Source of the DNA: Hyphochytrium catenoides
Lineage: Eukaryota; Sar; Hyphochytriomycetes; Hyphochytriales; Hyphochytriaceae
Reading direction: 5' to 3'
Length of the DNA: 31,709 nucleotides
Assembly: GCA_900088475.1 (NCBI GenBank)
Contig: FLMG01002488.1
Location: 1-31,709 of the forward strand
Shown: one piece after another, positions 18,596-27,957 of the stretch
Layout of the letters: the number at the start of each line of letters is the position of its first letter
How positions within the stretch are numbered: the first letter of the stretch is position 1
Position numbers and translations under genes: made by a program
The notes under the pieces: model-generated
The model's database searches: none
Told to the model about the DNA's origin: nothing
The model's input: only the letters and a program-made list of their open reading frames with translations

Positions 18596-19537
18596 CTATC
18601 TCTCTTCTCTCTTTTCTCCCTCTTCTCTTTCTTTCTCGTTATCAATATAATCTACCAACTTTCCTATGAACTGGCTGTGTCCTCCCTGCAGAACGTGAGA
18701 AAGAGAGAGAGGAAGCCAGAAGCACTCAAGAGGAGTGGGAGAGAGCTTCCCATCATGCTCTTCCGCACTTCTCCATCTTCTCTTCACTTCTTCGTTGTCG
18801 TCTTCTTCTTCATCAACCTCTCTCTCTCTCTTTCTCTCTCCGTTTTCTTTTCTCCTCTCTCCTAGTTGGAGGAGAAAGAAATGTCTTCTCTGTATCTCAT
18901 AGCGATAGGGAGAGATATCATACTCTATCTCTCCAAGTTTGCAAACGACGCGAAGTCCTTGAAGTCCTGTCTCTTCTTCTGCTTCTCGGAGCGCTGCGAG
19001 AGATAGATTCTCCTTTTCTTCGAGTCTCTCTCTCCTCTCTCTCTCCTCTTCGGCTTCATTCCGTTCTTCAATAGCAGTCTCCTCTTTTTTTGTCTCTCTT
19101 CTTCTCTTCTTCTGGCGTTGAGCTTCATTCTCTCTTCTTTTCTCGTTATATTGATGGGTCTCTTTCTTCTCTCTCTCTTCCTCTTCGTTTGTCTCTTCTC
19201 CCTCTTCTCTTCCCTCTTTCTTTCTTAGATCCATCCTTTTCCTCTCCTCTTCCTTCTTTTCTCTTCTCTCTCTCTCTCTCTCTTTTACAGTTCCCCCTGG
19301 AACCTGGAGACCCACTCCATGCTCTTCAGGAGAGAGACCCACGTGCCGGAAGACGAGAAGATGAGAACGGCTACGGCTCAAAATGTAGCACAGAACCTTA
19401 GGGACAACTGTCTTCTTTCTTCTTCGTGTCTTCTTCTCTCTCTTTTCTTCTCCTCTTTTTTCTCCTCCTTGTCCTTGTGTCTCCTCCCCCTTCTCATCTT
19501 CTCCTGGTTCTTCTTCTTCTTTGCGTTGACTGCCCAT
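18596..19537 (-). CDS. Nudix hydrolase with interrupted Nudix box
   Basis: A 313-residue frame from ATG 19537. Residues 46-83 (PKVLCYILSRSRSHLLVFRH, then GVGLQVPGGT) are the first half of a Nudix fold. Residues 172-192 carry the Nudix helix with REAEEETGL, followed by LGEIEYDISPYRYEIQRRHF and FWLPLSLSHVLQGG. Between Thr83 and Leu172 lie 88 Glu/Arg/Lys-rich residues; deleting them restores G-x5-E-x7-REUxEExGU exactly. A GTAAAA begins right after Thr83 and AG dinucleotides lie at the other end, so it may be an intron. But it has no stop, is purine-rich unlike proven introns here, and the nearest in-phase AG leaves one extra residue. A second charged insert lies at 226-252. Family members hydrolyse nucleoside diphosphate-linked compounds; the substrate is unknown. 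The N-terminal 42 residues are repeat-like and the true start is uncertain. Confidence 0.75.
   Translation of the reverse strand: MGSQRKEEEEPGEDEKGEETQGQGGEKRGEEKREKKTRRRKKTVVPKVLCYILSRSRSHLLVFRHVGLSPEEHGVGLQVPGGTVKERERERREKKEEERKRMDLRKKEGREEGEETNEEEEREKKETHQYNEKRRENEAQRQKKRRRETKKEETAIEERNEAEEERERRERLEEKENLSLAALREAEEETGLQGLRVVCKLGEIEYDISPYRYEIQRRHFFLLQLGERRKENGERKREREVDEEEDDNEEVKRRWRSAEEHDGKLSPTPLECFWLPLSLSHVLQGGHSQFIGKLVDYIDNEKEREEGEKREER
18636..18697 (-). repeat. Parent copy of the duplicated Nudix 3' block
   Basis: This is the coding version of the block copied at 18497-18556. It encodes the last conserved residues of the Nudix protein (HVLQGGHSQFIGKLVDYID). After it the frame continues only through a GA-derived charged tail before the stop at 18596. 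Confidence 0.8.
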
Positions 19538-19555
19538 CTTCTCAAGAAACGACAA

Positions 19556-20370
19556 GAGGGAAAAACGGAAAAAGTATGTTTCTCTTTCTTGTTTTTCTTC
19601 TCTCTCTCTCTCTCTCTCTGTCCTCCCCGGTGGTCGCTCGAATCTCTCCCTTCTAGTTGTTTGTCCCGTCGTTGTTGTCGTCTTCTTTCTTCTTGGAAGA
19701 AGAAACGTCCTGGTGCGGTTGGTTGGCTGCTACTATTAGGAGAAGGGGAAAGAGACGACTGCGCTGCCTTCTCTCTCTCTTCTTCTCTCTCCCTTCCTCA
19801 TCGCTATTATCTTTTTTCCATAAACACTAACATGTCTGCTGCTTGTGTTAGTGGATATAAAAGAGAATGATGAGGGGCAACTGTCTGCTGACAGGGGAGA
19901 CGGCGCAAGGAGACGACGATAGGGAGAAAGAAGAGAGGGAGCTACGAAGGAAACCGTTGTGGGAGGAAGATAGATCTTCAACATTCAGGAATCGTGAACA
20001 AAGAGGGAGAGAAGAAGAAGGCAACAAACAAACAGCAGCAGAAGAAAGAACCAGAAGATACATGACGAGAGAAAAGAAAGGAGATGAAGAACCAAAGAAA
20101 GGCGAAGAGAGGGAGAGAGAGAAAGAGCACATGATGACACAGAACGAAGAGCGAGAAAAAGAGGGCGACAAGCAAGGGAGACAGAGAGGGAGAGAGAAGA
20201 GAGAGAAAGAGAGAGAGACACCACAAGACAGAGAGCAAAAGAGAGAAAGCGAGTGAGCGTGAGAGAGCGAGAGAGAGAGAGAGAGAGAGAGAAAGAGACA
20301 GAGAGAAGGAGAGAAAGCAAGAGCCAAGATTGACAAGGTGGCCCAGATCATTTTATCCGGATACACCTCT
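19556..20370. other. Repeat-rich spacer with a possible signal-peptide exon
   Basis: CT-rich (19560-19640, 19770-19800) and GA-rich (20100-20310) stretches dominate. On the minus strand an ATG at 20351 opens MIWATLSILALAF, which looks like a signal peptide, before the frame enters a CT run. An ACTAAC-type branch motif followed by AAGCAG lies at about 19838-19850 on the minus strand. No complete gene can be joined. Confidence 0.3.
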
Positions 20371-20690
20371 GACCAAAGGAAACAAACAGCACATTACACG
20401 CACCACGCACGGAGAACGGAGTAACGGAGTACAACTAACTCCTGTAGGTACAACCTAAAACCCAGCAGTCTTTCCAAACACAACACCCAATGGACCTAAC
20501 TATACTACGCAAAACACACCGAGACTGACAAGCACAGCGTTGTATAAGAATAAACCCCGAACCAACAACCCCGCAGAACAGCCATACAGAATTAACAACA
20601 ACAACAAACTCCGACCATACAAGACCCGTAAAAGTCTAGGAAAGCTTTATAACTCGAGGATACTACTACTACACACACACAGGTCCTCTG
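20371..20690. other. Strand-biased A/C-rich island
   Basis: About 320 bases are strongly A+C rich on the plus strand (G+T rich on the minus strand), with AACAACAACAACAAACTCC, CCAACAACCCCGCAGAACAG and CACACACACA near 20670. The bias differs from the GA/CT asymmetry elsewhere. No open frame longer than 60 codons and no RNA gene was recognised. It lies directly upstream of the minus-strand signal-peptide-like ATG at 20351, so it could be a promoter or 5' leader. Confidence 0.6.
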
Positions 20691-20784
20691 ACTAAATTGG
20701 TCTTCCTATTGCTTTTTCTGTCTTTTGGTTTCTCTCTCTTTCTCTCTCACTTTCTCTCTCTCGCTCGCTCGCTCACTCCCTCTC

Positions 20785-20916
20785 NNNNNNNNNNNNNNNN
20801 NNNNNNNNNNNNNNNNNNNNNNNNNNNNNNNNNNNNNNNNNNNNNNNNNNNNNNNNNNNNNNNNNNNNNNNNNNNNNNNNNNNNNNNNNNNNNNNNNNNN
20901 NNNNNNNNNNNNNNNN
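20785..20916. other. Assembly gap (132 N)
   Basis: A run of 132 undetermined bases starts inside a CT/CGCT repeat (CTCGCTCGCTCGCTCACTCC). The left flank is a simple repeat, so the true length may differ from the number of Ns. Frames crossing it are meaningless. Confidence 0.99.
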
Positions 20917-21079
20917 TGTTCCTATAAAGAATCTTTACTGCTAGAAAGTACTCTTTGTCCCATCAACTTTCTTACTCTGTAGAGATGGGAATGACCCACC
21001 AGATTCTTCTTCTCCGTATCTTTTTTCCACAGTATATCTTTTATGTAGAGGTAGCTTCTCTCTCTCTCTTGTCCTAACA

Positions 21080-21607
21080 TTATCTAGGGAAAGGATCTTC
21101 AGCCGCACCTTCACGCTGACGCTTCAGGCAATGGAGGAGGAGGAAGGTGGAGGAGCAGCTCGATGATGACAAGCAAAACGACGGAGAAGAGAGAGAGAAG
21201 GGAGGGGAATAGGCTAGGAGAGAGAGAGAGTGAAGAAAGCTAGAGAGAGAGGAGAGAGAGACACAGAACGCAAATTGAAATGAGGAGGAGGACGGGACAG
21301 ACGGGAGCAGAGAGGAGACCAGAAACAGAGGAGGAGAGAGAATTGATATCCAAAAGTTGGAGGGGGACGGAAAGACACGTAAGAAGAAGAAGAAAGGAAG
21401 AATTACTACTACTGGCGGCGGCAACCAACAAGCTACCACTCTCTTCCTTAGCTCTTCTCTCTCCTCCTCGTTTTCCTTCTCTCTCTCCTGCCGCCTCTCG
21501 GCATGATCTTTCCATTCTCCCTTTTCCAGCGCGCTATAATATAGGACCAGCTCATCTGCCGCCGCGGCCGCGAGTGCTACTGTTCCTCCGCTGCGCTGTT
21601 CAATCAT
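21080..21607 (-). CDS. Small hypothetical protein, possibly two exons
   Basis: On the minus strand an ATG at 21607 opens MIEQRSGGTVALAAAAADEL, then YYSALEKGEWKDHAERRQER and a charged helix, up to GAGAGTG|GTAGCT at 21437. A pyrimidine-rich stretch follows and ends CATTGCCTGAAG|CGT at 21122; the last exon 21121-21080 encodes RQREGAAEDPFPR and a TAA. Both junctions are phase 0, giving about 70 residues. The whole span is also open without splicing. It would be transcribed away from the phosphodiesterase gene, 82 bases apart. No family is recognised and the case is weak. Confidence 0.3.
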   Translation of the reverse strand: MIEQRSGGTVALAAAAADELVLYYSALEKGEWKDHAERRQEREKENEEEREELRKRVVACWLPPPVVVILPFFFFLRVFPSPSNFWISILSPPLFLVSSLLPSVPSSSSFQFAFCVSLSSLSSFLHSLSLLAYSPPFSLSSPSFCLSSSSCSSTFLLLHCLKRQREGAAEDPFPR

Positions 21608-21689
21608 CTCTCTCTCTCTCTCTCTCTCTTCGCTGGTCTCTCTTCTTGTCTCTCTCTCTCTCTCCCTCTCCTCTTTCAGCAGAAGCAAG

Positions 21690-22916
21690 ATGAGCAGCAC
21701 ATCAAGAGGAGCAGCAACAACAAACAACTTTCCCTCTTCTTCTCTCTTCTTCCTTTTCCCTCTGTTTCTCTCCTCTTCCTTTCTTCTCTCTTTCTCTTCC
21801 TCCGCGTCATCTCTTTCTCTTCTTTCTTCTCCCCTCTCTTCTCCTCCCGAAATTATCGCCCATCGCGGCGCCTGTGGCTATCTTCCCGAACATTCTCTCC
21901 CAGCCTACGAACTTGCCATTAAATTCGGTTCTCAGTACATCGAGCCCGACCTCGTCCTAACAAAAGACGGCGTTTTGGTTGCCTTACACGATGTTCTCCT
22001 GGACGACACAACGAATATAAGAGACCTGCCTGAATTCAAAGAGAGAGAGAGAGAAAGACTCGTTGAAGGCGTGAAGATGAACGGTTTCTTCGCCTGTGAT
22101 TTTACCTTTGAAGAGCTGCGACGGTCCGTGAGAGTGAAGCAACGACTTGATGGAAGATCATCTCTCTATGACGGTCTCTTCCCTATCCCGTCCTTGGAAG
22201 AGGTTCTCGCTCTCGCAAGAAAGCACAATGAAGCCAAAGAAAAGGGGGAGAGAGAGGCGGAAGGAGAGAGAGCAGGAGAGAAAAAGAAAGAAAGAGTTGG
22301 TGTCTATATTGAGCTAAAGCACCCAGAGTTCCACGTCAAAGATCTTGGCTTCAACCTTTCAGAGATCTTTTTTGACACGCTGAGACGTGCAAACATTACA
22401 GTCAACAAAAGAGAAGAAGAAGAGAAGAAGAAGCACGAAAAAAGAGAGGAAGAGAAGGAAGCGCTCATTCCGATCGTGATCCAGTGCTTTGACAGTGCCT
22501 TTCTCTCTCAAGATCTCTCTCTCTCTACAGATCTTCCTCTTGTTCAGCTCATTGAAGAGCCAGAGCGGTACACAGAGAAAGAGTTGGAGAAAATTGCCTC
22601 CTATGCCCAGGGTGTTGGGCCATACAAGCTCTCTCTTCTCTCTAATGTCAACGGTTCTATGGAGAGAGCGAGAGAGAGAGTGCAATGGGCACAGAGGAGA
22701 GGGTTAGTGGTTCATCCTTGGACCTTTAGGGCAGACAGAGGCGTTCTCTCTCCCTTCAAAGAGAATTTTGAAGAGGAAGAGACGTTCTTCTTCTGCTGTC
22801 TCGGCGTTGATGGCCTCTTCACCGAGTTTCCGGATAAGACCAGAGCAATTGTGGATAATATCCAAAAGAGAGGACTCTGTCAGGAATTTGACTGTAGCGC
22901 GTACAAGTTAGACTAG
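21690..22916 (+). CDS. Glycerophosphodiester phosphodiesterase, GlpQ type, secreted
   Basis: A 408-residue single-exon frame. Residues 15-50 are a long hydrophobic Ser/Leu/Phe-rich signal sequence. The catalytic domain starts at 54 with IIAHRGACGYLPEHSLPAY; His58, Arg59, Glu85, Asp87 and His100 (in ALHD) match the family's catalytic and metal sites, followed by YIELK (Glu208), QCFD (265-268), VHPWTFR (341-347) and GVDGLFTEFPD (372-382). The family cleaves glycerophosphodiesters such as glycerophosphocholine to glycerol-3-phosphate and an alcohol. Glu/Arg/Lys-rich loops encoded by GA repeats are inserted at about 117-124, 180-203 and 239-258, between conserved blocks. The length otherwise fits GlpQ-type enzymes. 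The secreted location suggests use of external or vacuolar lipid breakdown products. The ATG at 21690 is the first one ahead of the signal sequence. Confidence 0.95.
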   Translation: MSSTSRGAATTNNFPSSSLFFLFPLFLSSSFLLSFSSSASSLSLLSSPLSSPPEIIAHRGACGYLPEHSLPAYELAIKFGSQYIEPDLVLTKDGVLVALHDVLLDDTTNIRDLPEFKERERERLVEGVKMNGFFACDFTFEELRRSVRVKQRLDGRSSLYDGLFPIPSLEEVLALARKHNEAKEKGEREAEGERAGEKKKERVGVYIELKHPEFHVKDLGFNLSEIFFDTLRRANITVNKREEEEKKKHEKREEEKEALIPIVIQCFDSAFLSQDLSLSTDLPLVQLIEEPERYTEKELEKIASYAQGVGPYKLSLLSNVNGSMERARERVQWAQRRGLVVHPWTFRADRGVLSPFKENFEEEETFFFCCLGVDGLFTEFPDKTRAIVDNIQKRGLCQEFDCSAYKLD

Positions 22917-23015
22917 AAAATTTGTTTATGAAAGGGAGAGAGAGAAGAAGGAGAGAGAGAAAGAAGAGAACAGGAAGAAAGAGAGAAGATCTTTCTCTCA
23001 CTTGTTAGTCTCTCT

Positions 23016-23340
23016 CAGCGAGCTTTATTTCTGTTTCTCTTCTTTTATCGTTCTCTTTTTTCCCTCTTGCTCTCTTCTCTTCAAAAAAGTTTAAGAATTG
23101 CTTTCTCTCTCTTGCTAGTCATTCACAGCGAGCTTTCTTCCTATTTCTCTTCTTTTGTCGTTTCTCTTTTATCTCTCTTGCTCTCTTCTCTTCAAAGAAA
23201 TTTAAGAATTGCTTTCTCTCTCTTTGCTAGTCTTTCACAGCGAGCTTTCGCCCTATTTCTCTTATCGCTCCCTTTCTTTTCTCGCTCTTTTCTCTTCATT
23301 CGAAAGAAATTTAAGAATAGCGTTTCTTTCTTTTATATCA
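23016..23340 (+). repeat. Minisatellite, three ~110 bp units
   Basis: Units start at 23016, 23126 and 23238 with CAGCGAGCTTT, continue through CT-rich sequence and end with TTTAAGAATTGCTTTC or a close variant. Periods are 110 and 112 bp. It lies 100 bp after the phosphodiesterase stop codon. The open frames across it are repeat by-products. Confidence 0.9.
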
Positions 23341-24057
23341 CTCTTCCTCTCTCTCCATCGATATCTCTCTCTGAGTTTTAATACCCTTGCTCTCGTCCCA
23401 TCTCTTCGTTCTCTCTCTCTCTCTCTCTCCCCTCTCTCGCTCTCTTTCCTTTGTTTCTCCATGCTCTTTCTCAGCCCCTGTGGTGGCATTATTCCCTTTT
23501 TCTCGTGGTCTCTCTCTTTTTCCTTCTCCTTCTCATCTTTCCTGTTTCCACTCCTTGGGAACAAGAGAGTAAGGAGGTTAGTTCTTCTGTTAATATATTA
23601 TGTAAGAGCAACGAACAAAGAGAGAGAGAAGAAGCGTGCCGCACAGAAAAGATAATAATGAGATAAGAAGAGAGAGACAACAGAGATCTCTCTTCTCTTC
23701 TGTAGAAAACGATAACGGGAGATAGGAAGAAGGAAAGTGAAAAGGTAATATCTCCTGGAAGAAAGAAGAGTGATAAAAATGAAGAAGAGAGAGAAAGCGA
23801 GAGAGAAAGAAAACAGGGAAGAAGGAGGAAAGAAGGGGAGCGAAAAGACATAAGAGAGAGAAAGATAAGGTTATAGATATATATATAGAGAGAGAGACGA
23901 CGGAGAGAGCAAAAGACCAAGAGAAAGAAAAAGATGGAGACAGGAGCGAAGGAAGGGGACCAACAAAGACAAAATGGAAGAGGCGAACTGGATAACTAGT
24001 TGAGCGATAAAAGGAGTCAGAAAGAAGAAAAGAGGAAAAGGTGGGATGGAGGGGAGA

Positions 24058-24101
<44 letters not shown>

Positions 24102-24273
24102 AAGAGAGAGACGGAGAGAGAAAGAGAGAGGTGTTTGAGGGGCAGAGGAAAGGGGCAGAGAGAAGGAGAGAAAAGACGGCCATCGATTGCCGGTTACCGG
24201 CTACACAAGAACAAACCGTTACAGATATGCTCCTCTCTCCCTTTCTGTACTTTTATCTCTGTCTCTCTCTCTG

Positions 24274-24310
<37 letters not shown>

Positions 24311-24349
24311 TTCTCTTTCTCTTTCTCTCTCTCTCTCTCTTTCTCTCTT

Positions 24350-24381
<32 letters not shown>

Positions 24382-24486
24382 TCTCCTCTCTCTCTCTTTC
24401 TCTCTCTTTTTCTCTCTCTCCCCCCTCACTCTCTCTGTCTGTCTGTCTGTTTCTTCTCTGTCTCTCTCTCTCTTTCTCTCTCTCTC

Positions 24487-24519
<33 letters not shown>

Positions 24520-24864
24520 TCCCCCCTCACTCTCTCTGTCTGTCTGTCTGTTTCTTCTCTGTCTCTCTCTCTCTTGCTCTCTCTCTGGTCTGTTTCGCTT
24601 CCTCCTGAGAGGAAAACTGGGGCGAAAGGTAGCAGAGGTCTGCGGTTTGCTAGCTGCTAATAATAGGAGATGCGGAATGAACGCCAGAGGAGAGAGAAAT
24701 AAGAGTGTGAAAAGGAGAGAGAGTGAGAGGAAGATCCGATACGTGGAGAAAGAAAGGAAGATCCGACAGAGATCTTCCCCTTTACTCTCTCTCTCTCGCA
24801 CACACACTCTCTCTCTCTTCTTTCTCTCTCTCTTTCTTTCTCTCTCTTCTCTCTTCTCTCTTCT

Positions 24865-24901
<37 letters not shown>

Positions 24902-25343
24902 CTCTTTCTGTCTCTCTCTTTGGGTCTAGCCTATAATTACTTTCTCCCATCAATCTTCTGCGTCCTTCCGGTCCTTCCCATCAGTTCCTTTCTCTCTCTC
25001 TCGTTCTCTTCCTCCCCTGTCTTTCTCTCGCTTACTCTAGATACTCTTTTCCATCTCTTTATCCCTCTCACCTCAACTCTCTCTCTCTCTTTCTTTCTCT
25101 CTCCCGTCTATCAGCTCCTTTTTCAGCTCTTTTGCCCTTCATAGTTTCTCTCCTGCTCACTGGCCTCACATTAAATTTTTTCTCTCCTCACGCTCAATCA
25201 CCACGTGCCGCCAGCAGACTAACGAGAGAGAGAGAGAGAGAGAGAGAGAAAGGGGACAACGAAAGAGAGAAAAGGCCCTCTTCCAGAGAAAAAGAAGAAA
25301 GTAATAGGCAGATACATCGGAGGAAGACAAAGCAAAAAGAACC
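23341..25343. repeat. CT/GA repeat desert upstream of the GPI-type gene
   Basis: The plus strand is CT-rich at 23390-23560, GA-rich at 23610-24170, and then nearly pure CT from 24220 to 24590. Inside the last block a ~100 bp unit is duplicated: CTCACTCTCTCTGTCTGTCT followed by GTCTGTTTCTTCTCTG occurs at about 24425 and 24525. A GA block of AAAGAGAGAG units lies at 24055-24125. Another CT block spans 24785-25110. No gene with recognisable content is found. Confidence 0.75.
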
Positions 25344-26426
25344 ATGACCAAGCTTTTCTCTCTCTCCCTTCTCTCCAAGAAGGCCTTGTGTGCCGCTCTC
25401 TTCCTCTCCTCTTCCTCCTCTGTTCCCACCATCGTCTCTTCTTCTTCTGTCTCTTTCTCTCTCTCTTCTTCTCTTCCCCGTCGGTTCTTGGCAGGAGAGA
25501 CAGCAGAAGAGACATCTTTGGTTGACTCTCTCCCAGAAGAACTGCGCCAATGTGTGGACATGGCGGCGTTGGCACCTCTTCTCTCTTCTCTCCAAGCCTC
25601 TCCCGTCCTAAAGAAGGTCTTTGGAGCAATGGAAGAAGGAGGAGAAGCGGGAGAGACTTCCTCTTCTTCTTCTTCTTCTCTTTCTCTCTCTCCCGCGTCT
25701 CTCTCCGAGGGAGAGATCAACCAACTTTGTACGGATCTTCTCCCGCCCTCTGGCTCGATTGCAACCGCGTTAAAGGGCGTTAATATTACCAAGGCGATAT
25801 TTGAACATGCCTCTGTCTCGACGTCTTGCCCTTTCTCCAAGGAAATTGCGGCTTTTCCACTCTCTCTCGGTTTCTCTTCCGCGGAAGAGTTTGTTGTCTC
25901 TCTTCTCTCTCTCTTGGACCGTTTCCACGCGTTGCTCTGTATGAAGAACGGAGACAAGAGCTGCTCGCTTGTGATGAAGACGCTGGCGGAAGAGATCGAG
26001 AGAGAAGATGGTGGAGAGAGAGAGAGAAAGATAAATGAAGAGATGGAAGCAGTTGTCTCTTCTTCTTCTTCTCTCTCTTGTTCTGCCGTTCAGGAGACAG
26101 TCTCTTCTCTCGGCTGCTGCTATAATCCAATGGCAGACTTTCTCTCGTCATTGTCGTCTCTCTCTCTCAAGATCATGACGAAACTGGCGCCAGGAGATGA
26201 AGAGAAAGAAGAGAGAGACGCAATAGGGAGACTGGCCAATCTTCCCAAAAGTTGCTCTCCTTCTCAGTGCACGGCTGTCCCTCTCTCTCTCTTGGATTTT
26301 ATGTATCCTCCCGCTCCTACTAAAGCTGTGACCTCCACTTCCTCTTCTTCTTCCCTAGTGGGCGGCACTCTTCTCTCTTTCTCTCTCTTTGTCCTTTCCT
26401 CTCTCTCTCTCTCTTCTATTCTCTAG
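25344..26426 (+). CDS. Secreted Cys-rich protein with probable GPI anchor signal
   Basis: A 360-residue single-exon frame with ACCATGA start context. The N-terminus (MTKLFSLSLLSKKALCAALF) is a signal peptide. The C-terminus has a Thr/Ser-rich spacer, a small-residue site (VGG at 339-341) and a hydrophobic tail to the last residue, as in GPI-anchored proteins. The ectodomain has ten cysteines (70, 129, 162, 199, 207, 246, 258, 259, 304, 309), including SLGCCYNPM at 255-263. Conserved-looking helical blocks carrying the cysteines are separated by Ser-rich or Glu/Arg-rich inserts (105-117, 218-236, 238-245) made of CTT/CTC or GA repeats. I cannot assign a family; the even Cys number suggests a disulfide-bonded helical surface domain. 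Confidence 0.85.
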   Translation: MTKLFSLSLLSKKALCAALFLSSSSSVPTIVSSSSVSFSLSSSLPRRFLAGETAEETSLVDSLPEELRQCVDMAALAPLLSSLQASPVLKKVFGAMEEGGEAGETSSSSSSSLSLSPASLSEGEINQLCTDLLPPSGSIATALKGVNITKAIFEHASVSTSCPFSKEIAAFPLSLGFSSAEEFVVSLLSLLDRFHALLCMKNGDKSCSLVMKTLAEEIEREDGGERERKINEEMEAVVSSSSSLSCSAVQETVSSLGCCYNPMADFLSSLSSLSLKIMTKLAPGDEEKEERDAIGRLANLPKSCSPSQCTAVPLSLLDFMYPPAPTKAVTSTSSSSSLVGGTLLSFSLFVLSSLSLSSIL

Positions 26427-26512
26427 CTCTCTTTGTTGCTATTAATTAGCTCTTCAAAAAGAATTAGTACAAACTTCTTAGCAAGCAACGATGTCATTGC
26501 CTTTTCTTTCTT

Positions 26513-26593
<81 letters not shown>

Positions 26594-26982
26594 CTCTCTC
26601 GCTCTCTCTCTTTTCCCTCCCTCTTTTTGGTGTTCCCGCTTCGCCCATATTTTTATCAAACATGGAAGGAGGTATCACACTGTCGGTGGCCACGGGGAAT
26701 AGAGAGGAGGCGACGAGGAGAGAGGGAGAGAGACAGAGAGAGAGAGCGAAGACAGACAAAGAGAGACAGAGAGAATAGAAGAAAGAGACACCGAGAGAAA
26801 GAAGGAAGAAACAGAGAGAAAAAGAACAGAGAGAGAAAGACAAAGAAGAGAAATGTTAATTCATTATAAAATCATAAATACTAAATCCATCTACATCTCT
26901 TCCAGCTTCCGTGCGTCTCTCTCTCTCTCGGTCCCTCTCCCTCTTCCTCCTTTCTTTCTCTCTCTCTCCCTCTCTCTCTCTG

Positions 26983-27013
<31 letters not shown>
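26427..27013. repeat. CT then GA simple-sequence spacer
   Basis: Between the converging GPI-type and bZIP genes the plus strand runs (CT)n at 26510-26612, GA-rich at 26700-26850, and CT-rich at 26915-27012. The complementary CT and GA parts could pair into a large hairpin. No gene is seen. Confidence 0.7.
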
Positions 27014-27015
<2 letters not shown>

Positions 27016-27515
27016 ACCCCTCGCTCGCCACAAGCTGTGGCGTCTCTAAGAAATGATGGTGAATAAAGACCAACCGATGGTCAGGAGAGAAGAAGTAATA
27101 TGTTCTCCCTCTATAAATAACCGCTGTCCGGCCAGAAGAAGAGAGAGACGACGAAGAGAGAGAGAGAGACGACGAAGAAGAAGTAGAAGGAAAAGAAAGA
27201 GAGACGCCTGATGTGGTTGAAGAGAGAGGATGAGCGAGAGAGAGAGAAGAAAAGGAAGAGACAGCCTCTCCTGCAGGATGTGAAGAAGAGAGAGTTGTCA
27301 CTCTTTCTTCTCCCTCTCTCTTTCTCTTTCTCTCAATTCTCTCCTCATCTTCTCTCTGAACTCTAAGAAACTCTTCAGAGGAAGAGAATGTTCCTCTCGC
27401 AATTCCTTTAAAAATCCATTCAGTCCGCACTCTGTCTCCCTTCGAATCGAGAGAGAAGACACCTAGAAGGTCCCAGTGTAAAGTCTCAAACCTCTCTTTT
27501 GTGGCTTCCCTGTAG

Positions 27516-27567
<52 letters not shown>

Positions 27568-27897
27568 GGGAGGAGAGAGAGAGAAAGAGAAAGAGAGAGA
27601 GAAACCGACGTAGACAGATGTGTCAGAGGAAGTTAGCGACACAAACAAGAGAAGATAGAAAGAGAAAATGACAGAGGAAAAAGGAAGAGAGAGCGAGAGC
27701 GAAAAAGAAAGACAGCACATAAATAGAGAAGAGAGAGAGAGACAGGGAGAGTGCCCCCTAAAAAAGAGACAATAAGGGAGCGAGCGCGAGAGTGAGAGTA
27801 AGGGAGGACGCATTTAGCTGACGAGAGAGAGAGTGAGACTAAGAGAGAGAGCGAAAGGGTAAGAGAGAGAGCGAAAGGGCAAGAGAGCAGGAGAGAG

Positions 27898-27957
<60 letters not shown>

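Noticed and set aside
20697-20982. Frames crossing the run of Ns
   Set aside because: They are read through undetermined bases and have no meaning.
21080-21727. Single 215-codon minus-strand frame overlapping the phosphodiesterase start
   Set aside because: The part beyond 21607 is antisense to the signal peptide and repeat-like. Only the possible two-exon core is retained at low confidence.
23016-23340. CRISPR-like regular repeats
   Set aside because: The units are adjacent 110 bp minisatellite copies without unique spacers, in a eukaryotic intron/repeat context.
24041-25144. 367-codon plus-strand frame
   Set aside because: It is almost wholly Ser/Leu from CT repeats, with no conserved block; it is a by-product of simple sequence.
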